A DNA stretch of 9,761 nucleotides from Pseudomonadota bacterium. Lineage in GTDB: Bacteria; Pseudomonadota; Gammaproteobacteria; Steroidobacterales; Steroidobacteraceae. The position numbers were made by a program, and so were the translations under genes. The stretch is from the NCBI GenBank assembly GCA_023433465.1, contig JAEZCR010000202.1, forward strand, positions 1-9,761, given 5' to 3'. Shown here one piece after another: positions 1 to 5,096 of the stretch. How positions within the stretch are numbered: the first letter of the stretch is position 1; every line of letters starts with the position of its first letter. The notes beneath the pieces were generated by a model. The model ran no database searches. It was not told the origin of the DNA and saw only the letters and a program-made list of their open reading frames with translations.

Positions 1-24
1 CTGCTCGCCCGCTCAGGGCAGCAG
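1..24 (-). terminator. Hairpin straddling the waaA stop codon; possible terminator
   Basis: CTGCT (1-5) pairs with AGCAG (20-24) and GCCC (7-10) with GGGC (16-19). This gives nine base pairs with one bulged base at 6 and a GCTCA loop (11-15) that holds the waaA stop codon (13-15). On the minus strand the hairpin closes at base 1, so any following U tract lies outside the window and intrinsic termination cannot be confirmed. Confidence 0.4.
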
Positions 25-1272
25 CGGCTCGATGAAATTCATCAGGCGCGTGACCGCGCCGCGATTCTCATCCACCGCCTTTCGGCCGGCCGCGCCCATC
101 CGGGCGCGCGCCGCCGGATCGGCCAGCAACTCTCCGATGACGGCCGCGAGGCCGGCCGAATCCTGCACGAGGCGCACGGCGCCGCGCTCCACGAGCAGCT
201 TCGCGATGTCGGCCGAATTGAAATTGTGCGGACCGGCGACGATCGGCAGTCCCAGCGCCGCGGGCTCGAGGAGATTGTGTCCGCCGATGGGCACGAGACT
301 CCCGCCGACGAAGGCCACGTCGCCCGCCGCGTAGAACGGCGGCAATTCGCCGAGCGTATCGAGCAGGAATACCTGCGTCTGCGGCGTGACCGCGCCACCG
401 CTGGTGCGCGAGACGTACTCGATGCCCTGGTCGCGCAGGCGCGCGGCGACATCCGCGAACCGCGGTGGATGCCGGGGCACGAGAACCAGCAGCGCGTTCG
501 AGAATCGCTCGCGCACGCGGGCGTGCGCGGCCAGCAGCTCGTCTTCCTCCTTCGCGTGCGTGCTGCCCGCGACCCAGACCGGGCGATGCACGCCGAGCAG
601 CCGCCGCAATTCGTGCCCGCGCACTTCGATGTCGGGTGGATAGCCGAAGTCGAACTTGATGTTGCCGACGACGTGGGTGAGCTCCGGGTTCGCGCCGATC
701 GACACGAATCGATCGGCATCCTCCCGGCTCTGCGCCGCGATGAAGATGCCGTTCGAGAGCGTCTCGCGGAACAGCCCGACGAGGCGCCGGTAACTCTTCA
801 CGGAACGCGGCGAGATGCGCGCGCTGGCGAGCACCAGCGGCACGCGCAGCCGGCCGCACCGGTGGTACAGGTTCGGCCAGATCTCCGTTTCGAGGATCAC
901 GGCGAGTTGCGGCTTCACGCGCTGGAAGAAGCGGCGCACCGAACCGGGCAGATCGATCGGCACGTAACGCACGTCGACGCGCTGCTTGAACAGCGCCTGC
1001 GCGCGCGCGCGGCCGGTCGGAGTCACCGTCGTGAGCACGAGCGGAATTTCCGGAAACTTCTTCAGCAACGCTTCGACGAGCGGGACCGCGGCCTGCACCT
1101 CGCCCACCGATACCGCGTGCACCCAGATGCTGCGGCCCTCGACGGTCCGGCCGAGTCCGAAGCGTTCCGAAAACCCCTGCCAGTGGCTGCGCTCGCGAAA
1201 GCCGCGCACCGCGAGCGCGCCGATCACGACCGGCGAGATCAGGTAGGCGATGACGATGTAGAGGAACCGCAA
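13..1272 (-). CDS. waaA: 3-deoxy-D-manno-octulosonic acid (Kdo) transferase, inner-core LPS
   Basis: WaaA (KdtA) transfers Kdo from CMP-Kdo to the lipid A precursor at the inner face of the cytoplasmic membrane. The 419-aa length is normal for the family. Residues 2-21 form the N-terminal membrane anchor. SVGE (55-58) carries the expected catalytic Glu58, and ETEIWPN (128-134), GNIKFD (203-208), GSTHAKEE (236-243) and FVGGSLVPIGGHNLLEP (321-337) are the family's GT-B motifs. The start is TTG at 1272; no ATG or GTG lies between it and the upstream kdkA stop, and MRFLY fits the usual WaaA N-terminus. The Shine-Dalgarno is poor, so translation is probably coupled to kdkA, 15 nt upstream and in the same frame. 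Whether one or two Kdo residues are added cannot be read from sequence; coexistence with kdkA favours a monofunctional enzyme, as in Haemophilus (inference). Confidence 0.95.
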   Translation of the reverse strand: MRFLYIVIAYLISPVVIGALAVRGFRERSHWQGFSERFGLGRTVEGRSIWVHAVSVGEVQAAVPLVEALLKKFPEIPLVLTTVTPTGRARAQALFKQRVDVRYVPIDLPGSVRRFFQRVKPQLAVILETEIWPNLYHRCGRLRVPLVLASARISPRSVKSYRRLVGLFRETLSNGIFIAAQSREDADRFVSIGANPELTHVVGNIKFDFGYPPDIEVRGHELRRLLGVHRPVWVAGSTHAKEEDELLAAHARVRERFSNALLVLVPRHPPRFADVAARLRDQGIEYVSRTSGGAVTPQTQVFLLDTLGELPPFYAAGDVAFVGGSLVPIGGHNLLEPAALGLPIVAGPHNFNSADIAKLLVERGAVRLVQDSAGLAAVIGELLADPAARARMGAAGRKAVDENRGAVTRLMNFIEPLLP

Positions 1273-1287
1273 GCGGCTACGGCCTGG

Positions 1288-2049
1288 TCACGCCAGAGAT
1301 GCTTGCGGCAGACCGGCCGACTCGCGGTATCCCGCGAGCAACGTGTGCCAGTCCTGGTCGGAAAAGCTGTCCGGCGCGGCGAGCAAGGTCACCTTTTCCA
1401 GCGAGCGGTACAGGCGTACGAGCGTCGTATCCGCCCACCAGCCGCGCTTGCGCAGGGTGCCGCGATCGAAGTCGATGATGTACACCGCCTCGGGCGTGAG
1501 CAGGATGTTGTGGGCGTTCAGATCCGCGTGGTAGACGCCCGCGTCGTGAAAGCGCCGGATGCAGCGCCCGATCGCGACCCATTGCGTGAGCGACAGCGAG
1601 CCCTGCGCGAGCCGGGCCGCGAGCGACTCACTGTTGTCGATGCGTTGCGTGATGAGATCGGCCGTGTAGAACATGCCGTCGCGGCGATAACGGGCCGCGA
1701 TGGGCGCGGGCACCGGAAGCCCAGCGCGATGCAGGTGATAGGTGAGGAACCACTCGGCGAAGGAGCGCGTTTCAGCTTCGCTGCGGAACCAGTAGCGGTC
1801 TTTCGAAATCTTCGCCGCCAGGCCGCCGCGCCGGTAGTGTCGCAGCACGAACCCGGCATCGCCCGCGCGGATGAACCAGGTCGTTCCGCGGCCGCGCGCC
1901 GTGCCCTCGATGGCGTCGTGCTTCCGCCAGTATTCCGGGTCGAAGAACTCCGGCGAGAAATTGCTCGTCCGGGAGCTGTCGTATAGCATCCGGCCGCCAT
2001 CGATGACGGCTTCGCTGACTTCCGCTCCGACGGGCCAGTGACGCTTCAT
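1288..2049 (-). CDS. kdkA: 3-deoxy-D-manno-octulosonic acid kinase (KdkA)
   Basis: KdkA uses ATP to phosphorylate Kdo on Kdo-lipid A at the cytoplasmic side of the inner membrane, replacing the second Kdo in species such as Haemophilus. The 253-aa protein matches the Kdo/WaaP kinase family. Its catalytic loop YHADLNAHNILL (173-184) supplies Asp176 and Asn181, and YIIDFDRG (190-197) supplies the metal-binding Asp193. The N-terminal FDPEYW (36-41) and WWAD (204-207) also look family-typical. The frame stays open upstream to 2169, but the added residues are basic, unlike the family and overlap the divergent gene; ATG at 2049 gives the normal N-terminus. The Shine-Dalgarno is weak (GAAAGA next to the ATG). 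It is first in a kdkA-waaA transcription unit and divergent from the heptosyltransferase gene, a pairing recalling Haemophilus kdkA/opsX. Confidence 0.92.
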   Translation of the reverse strand: MKRHWPVGAEVSEAVIDGGRMLYDSSRTSNFSPEFFDPEYWRKHDAIEGTARGRGTTWFIRAGDAGFVLRHYRRGGLAAKISKDRYWFRSEAETRSFAEWFLTYHLHRAGLPVPAPIAARYRRDGMFYTADLITQRIDNSESLAARLAQGSLSLTQWVAIGRCIRRFHDAGVYHADLNAHNILLTPEAVYIIDFDRGTLRKRGWWADTTLVRLYRSLEKVTLLAAPDSFSDQDWHTLLAGYRESAGLPQASLA

Positions 2050-2063
2050 TCTTTCAAGTCCAC

Positions 2064-2078
2064 GGAAGAGCGAGAGTG
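2064..2078 (+). promoter_or_regulatory. Shine-Dalgarno supporting the GTG start of the heptosyltransferase
   Basis: GGAAGAG at 2064-2070 lies five bases before GTG at 2076. No ATG occurs near this position in frame, and the protein read from this GTG reaches the conserved N-terminal GT9 motif after a normal leader, so the site decides the start. Confidence 0.6.
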
Positions 2079-3158
2079 CGGGCCGAATCGTTTCCGCCGG
2101 CCAAGGCGCCGGATAAAGCTTGTTTGTTGCGACTCTCCGCGATCGGCGACACCTGCCACGTGGTGCCATTGCTGCGCAGACTGCAGTCGGCGTGGCCGCG
2201 CACGCGCTTCACGTGGGTGATCGGCAAACTGGAAGCGAAACTGATGGGCCTCATTCCGGATGTGGAGCTTATCACCGTGGACAAGGGCGCAGGCCTCGCG
2301 GCGTACGGCCGGCTCCGGACCGAGATGCAGCGCCGCGGCGCGTTCGACCTGCTGCTGCATCTGCAGCTGTCACTGCGCGCCAGCGCGGCCGCCGCGTGTA
2401 TTCCCGCCCCGGTGAAACTCGGCTTCGACAAGCCGCGCGCGCGCGAGCTGCAGTGGCTGTTCACGAATGCGCGCATCGCGCCGCGCGCGCGCGAGCACGT
2501 GCTCGACAGTTTTCAAGGATTCGCGGACGCACTCGGCATTCCGCGCGAGCCCTTGCGCTGGGACGTTCCGCTCACGCGCGACGCCCTGGATTACGCCGCG
2601 CACCTCATCCCGGATTCGCAGCCGACGATGGTGATCAGCGCCTGCTCGAGTCACCGTGCGCGCAACTGGTTGCCCGAGCGGTACGCGGCCGTGGCCGAAC
2701 ATGCCGTGAGAAAGCACGGAATGCGCGTCATCCTGAGTGGCGGGCCGAGCGGCGTGGAGCGCGAAATGGCGCAGACGATCGCGCGCCACCTGCACGTGCC
2801 GGTCATCGACCAGGTGGGCAAGGACACGCTGCCGCAACTGCTCGCATTGCTGGCGCGCGCCACCGTGCTCGTCACGCCCGATTCGGGTCCGGCGCACATG
2901 GCGACGATGGTCAAACTTCCCGTCATCGGCCTGTACGCGGCCACCAATCCGGCGCGCAGCGGCCCGTACCTGTCGCGGCGCTGGTGCGTGGATGCGTACG
3001 AGGCCGCGGCGCACAAATTCCTCGGCAAGAGCCCGGCGCAGATCCCCTGGACCACGAAGATCGAGCGTCCCGGAGTCATGGAGCTCATCGAGGTGAATGC
3101 CGTCAACGCGAAGCTCGACGAACTGCTAGCCTTGAGCCCATCGGCGCGACTCGCGTGA
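2076..3158 (+). CDS. opsX: Glycosyltransferase family 9, OpsX-like heptosyltransferase I
   Basis: This GT9 enzyme (360 aa) probably transfers L-glycero-D-manno-heptose from ADP-heptose to the Kdo of the LPS inner core in the cytoplasm. LLRLSAIGD (17-25) is the N-terminal GT-B motif, with Asp25 aligning to the proposed catalytic base. VTPDSGPAHMA (266-276) and GLYAATNPARSGPY (285-298) form the ADP-heptose pocket. The C-terminal FLGKSPAQIPW (315-325) and the WVIGK segment (47-51) resemble, from memory, OpsX of Haemophilus rather than WaaC or WaaF. OpsX is known to act on phosphorylated Kdo, which fits the adjacent kdkA. The start is GTG with GGAAGAG (2064-2070) five bases upstream. It is the first gene of a rightward operon. 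GT9 membership is firm; the OpsX assignment and exact acceptor are inference, and other core heptosyltransferases remain possible. Confidence 0.85.
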   Translation: MRAESFPPAKAPDKACLLRLSAIGDTCHVVPLLRRLQSAWPRTRFTWVIGKLEAKLMGLIPDVELITVDKGAGLAAYGRLRTEMQRRGAFDLLLHLQLSLRASAAAACIPAPVKLGFDKPRARELQWLFTNARIAPRAREHVLDSFQGFADALGIPREPLRWDVPLTRDALDYAAHLIPDSQPTMVISACSSHRARNWLPERYAAVAEHAVRKHGMRVILSGGPSGVEREMAQTIARHLHVPVIDQVGKDTLPQLLALLARATVLVTPDSGPAHMATMVKLPVIGLYAATNPARSGPYLSRRWCVDAYEAAAHKFLGKSPAQIPWTTKIERPGVMELIEVNAVNAKLDELLALSPSARLA

Positions 3159-3170
3159 AAGATCACTGAC

Positions 3171-3563
3171 ATGAAGGACATCCTGGTACCGATCAGCCCC
3201 GGCGAGCTGCTCGACAAGATCACCATCCTGCGCATCAAGGCGGCGCGCATGACCGACGCGGCAAAGGTCGCGAACGTGAAACACGAGCTCGCGCTGCTCG
3301 AGAAGACCTGGCGCGACTCCGGAGCCGCCGACGGCAACCTCGGAGAGGAAGAAGCGAACCTCACGCGCGTGAACGAAGCGTTGTGGGTCATCGAGGACGA
3401 GATTCGCGACGAGGAACACGCCGGCCGTTTCGGCGAGAAGTTCATCGAGCTCGCGCGCGCGGTGTACGTCACGAACGACGAACGCGCGGCGATCAAGAAA
3501 CGGATCAACGTCGCGCTCGGCTCGAATATCGTCGAAGAAAAATCGTACAAGCCATACGCATAG
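3171..3563 (+). CDS. DUF6165 family protein (function unknown)
   Basis: A 130-aa soluble protein with no signal peptide or membrane segment. I recognise the DUF6165 pattern: an N-terminal SPGELLDKITIL (9-20), a charged helical middle with LWVIEDEIRD (71-80), FIELARAVY (91-99), TNDERAAIKKRIN (101-113) and a terminal GSNIVEEKSY (117-126). Composition is mainly helical, rich in Glu, Lys and Arg. No catalytic motif is evident and no biochemical role is known to me. It begins 12 bp after the heptosyltransferase stop with only a weak GAAAGA-type ribosome site, and the next gene starts 3 bp after its stop, so it is translated as the middle gene of an operon. As I recall, this family often sits beside glycosyltransferase and LPS genes, which suggests a support role in envelope glycan synthesis; that is inference only. 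Confidence 0.88.
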   Translation: MKDILVPISPGELLDKITILRIKAARMTDAAKVANVKHELALLEKTWRDSGAADGNLGEEEANLTRVNEALWVIEDEIRDEEHAGRFGEKFIELARAVYVTNDERAAIKKRINVALGSNIVEEKSYKPYA

Positions 3564-3566
3564 ACG

Positions 3567-4847
3567 ATGCAGACCAGCCGACGTGGGTTGCTGAACCTGG
3601 GCCTGGCCGCGGCGACGGCCTCCGCACTGGGTCCCAGGTCACTGTTCGCCGCCGAAGCGACGCGCGCGCTCGAATCCATGACCGGCGGCATCGCGCCGAT
3701 CTCGCGCGAGGAATATCTCGCGCGCATCGCCAAGGCCCAGCGCCTGATGGCGGAACAAGGGATCGGCGCGCTGCTGATCGAACCCGGCGCCTCGCTCGTC
3801 TACTTCACGGGCGTGCGCTGGTGGCGCAGTGAACGGCTGACCGCGGCCATCCTGCCGCGCGAAGGCGAGCCGGCGCTCGTGACGCCGCATTTCGAAGAGC
3901 CTTCGGTGCGCGAGAGCCTCGAGATCCCGGCCGACGTGCGCGTGTGGCACGAACACGAGGATCCGCTCGCCACCGTGGCCGGCATCCTGCGCGACCGCAA
4001 GGTGAAAGGCCCGGTGGGTATCGAGGAGACGGTGCGCTACTTCGCCATCGACGCCCTCATGCGCGCCATGCCCGACGTGCAGATCATGGCGGGCGCCGGC
4101 GTGGTGCGCGGCTGCCGCATGATCAAATCGCCGGCCGAGCTCGCGCTCATGCAGAAGGCGAACGACATCACGCTGGCCGCGTACCGGCACACCTGGCCGC
4201 GTGTCCGCCGCGGCATGACACCCGCCGACATCGGCGCACTGATGAAGTCCGCCCACGAGGCGCTAGGCGCACGCCACGAATTCGCGCTGGTGCTGCTCGG
4301 CGAGGCCAGCGCCTATCCGCACGGCACCGGCAAGCCGCAGGCCGTGCGCGAAGGCGAAGTCGTGCTCATGGATTGCGGCTGCAGCGTCGAGGGTTACCAG
4401 TCCGACATCTCGCGCACGTCGGTGTTCGGCGAGCCCACTGCCGAGCAGCGCAAGGTCTGGATGCAGATGCGCGAGGGACAGCAGGCCGCGATCGAGAAGG
4501 CACGGGTCGGCGTGGCCGCGGGCGCCGTCGACGACGCCGTGCGGGCGTTGTACGAGAAGTGGGGTTACGGCCCGGGCTACGAACTACCCGGCCTCTCGCA
4601 CCGGACCGGTCACGGCATCGGCCTCGATGGCCACGAACCCGTGAACCTGGTGCGCGGCGAGCAGACGCTGCTCGCGCCCGGCATGTGTTTCAGCAACGAG
4701 CCAGGGATTTACTTGCCCGGGAAGTTCGGCATCCGTCTGGAGGACTGCTTCCACATGGGCGAGAAGGAACCGATTTGGTTCTCGGAGCCCGCGATTTCGC
4801 TCGACAAGCCTTTTGGCCAGACACCCTCCCTGGACCGATCGGCGTAA
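3567..4847 (+). CDS. Tat-exported M24 family metallopeptidase (Xaa-Pro peptidase-like)
   Basis: A 426-aa protein with an N-terminal twin-arginine signal: SRRGLL (4-9), a hydrophobic stretch to about 21, and an Ala-rich likely cleavage site near 28-31. A creatinase-like N-terminal domain (about 45-185) precedes a pita-bread M24 catalytic domain (about 190-405). The five expected metal ligands are visible: Asp269 and Asp280 (MDCGC, YQSDISRTS), His349 (RTGHGIGL), Glu378 (SNEPGIY) and Glu392 (IRLEDCF), plus His252 in YPHGTG. It should cleave peptides with proline at P1' or related bonds, in the periplasm, probably with Mn, Zn or Co bound. Folding before export would fit metal loading in the cytoplasm. 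It starts 3 bp after the DUF6165 stop with no Shine-Dalgarno, implying translational coupling. Proline specificity is not provable from sequence; other M24 activities are possible. Confidence 0.92.
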   Translation: MQTSRRGLLNLGLAAATASALGPRSLFAAEATRALESMTGGIAPISREEYLARIAKAQRLMAEQGIGALLIEPGASLVYFTGVRWWRSERLTAAILPREGEPALVTPHFEEPSVRESLEIPADVRVWHEHEDPLATVAGILRDRKVKGPVGIEETVRYFAIDALMRAMPDVQIMAGAGVVRGCRMIKSPAELALMQKANDITLAAYRHTWPRVRRGMTPADIGALMKSAHEALGARHEFALVLLGEASAYPHGTGKPQAVREGEVVLMDCGCSVEGYQSDISRTSVFGEPTAEQRKVWMQMREGQQAAIEKARVGVAAGAVDDAVRALYEKWGYGPGYELPGLSHRTGHGIGLDGHEPVNLVRGEQTLLAPGMCFSNEPGIYLPGKFGIRLEDCFHMGEKEPIWFSEPAISLDKPFGQTPSLDRSA

Positions 4848-4857
4848 CCGCCCCATA

Positions 4858-4876
4858 GCGCTCACTTGGTGAGCGT
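4858..4876. terminator. Bidirectional hairpin at the convergent gene junction
   Basis: CGCTCAC (4859-4865) and GTGAGCG (4869-4875) form a perfect seven-base-pair stem with a three-base TTG loop, and a possible G-U pair at 4858/4876. It sits 11 bp past the M24 peptidase stop and overlaps the stop codon (4862-4864) of the converging zinc-ribbon gene. Neither side has a U tract, so it is not a canonical intrinsic terminator; it may still limit read-through or protect both 3' ends. Confidence 0.4.
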
Positions 4877-5059
4877 GTACTCGGAACCACAATAAGGGCA
4901 CTTCGCCCAGCCCGTCTGCTCGATCGGTAGATAGACCCGCGGATGCGAGTTCCACAGGTACATCTGCGGCATCGGGCAGGACAGCGGCAGGTCGCTCGCA
5001 TCGACCTTGTATTCGTTCTGCGCGTTCGGCTGGATGAGGGGCTTGGGTGTGGCTTGCAT
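4862..5059 (-). CDS. CHCC-type zinc-ribbon protein (zf-CHCC family)
   Basis: A 65-aa cytoplasmic protein whose Cys28, His39, Cys54 and Cys57 match the CHCC zinc-finger family, related to the NDUFS6 subunit of mitochondrial complex I. The signature is SCPMP (27-31), NSHPRVYLPI (37-46) and CPYCGSEY (54-61). It should bind one zinc ion; its cellular role in bacteria is not established, though an iron-sulphur or respiratory assembly role is often suggested. It lies 33 bp downstream of glnE on the same strand. No Shine-Dalgarno precedes the ATG, but a perfect TATAAT lies eight bases upstream, so the gene probably has its own promoter and a leader of zero to two bases. It converges on the M24 peptidase gene. 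Family call is strong; function is unknown. Confidence 0.9.
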   Translation of the reverse strand: MQATPKPLIQPNAQNEYKVDASDLPLSCPMPQMYLWNSHPRVYLPIEQTGWAKCPYCGSEYTLTK

Positions 5060-5067
5060 GGGCGCGG

Positions 5068-5096
5068 ATTATAGGGGGCGGCCGGGCCGGGTTCAT
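5068..5096 (-). promoter_or_regulatory. Promoter for the zinc-ribbon gene, perfect -10 box
   Basis: On the minus strand TATAAT occupies 5073-5068, an exact sigma-70 -10 consensus in very GC-rich surroundings. The -35 is poor: ATGAAC (5096-5091) at 17-bp spacing or TGAACC (5095-5090) at 16, overlapping the end of glnE. Transcription would start at about 5061-5059, at or within two bases of the ATG, implying a leaderless message. Confidence 0.55.

Noticed and set aside
998..1011. Alternating TG/CG tract in waaA, with similar CG runs at 2434-2445
   Set aside because: These encode Ala/Arg codon runs, and such runs are expected at this GC content. There is no reason to infer a Z-DNA function.
226..1986. 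A 586-codon open frame on the plus strand, antisense to waaA and kdkA
   Set aside because: The product is Arg/Ala/Glu/Asp-rich with no domain, signal or motif, and it spans two well-supported genes. Long antisense frames are common in GC-rich DNA.
1961..1987. TTGCTC and TATAGC as a promoter for the heptosyltransferase operon
   Set aside because: Each box matches four of six bases, but the 15-bp spacing is short and the site lies inside kdkA about 90 bp before the GTG. It is possible but too weak to annotate.
2050..2169. Upstream in-frame extension of kdkA to 2169
   Set aside because: The 40 extra residues are basic and unlike the family, and they overlap the divergent gene. ATG at 2049 gives a normal KdkA N-terminus.
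2492..2505. Perfect 14-bp palindrome with CACGTG core
   Set aside because: It lies well inside the heptosyltransferase coding region, away from any start, and fits normal codon use. A single copy gives no support for an operator.
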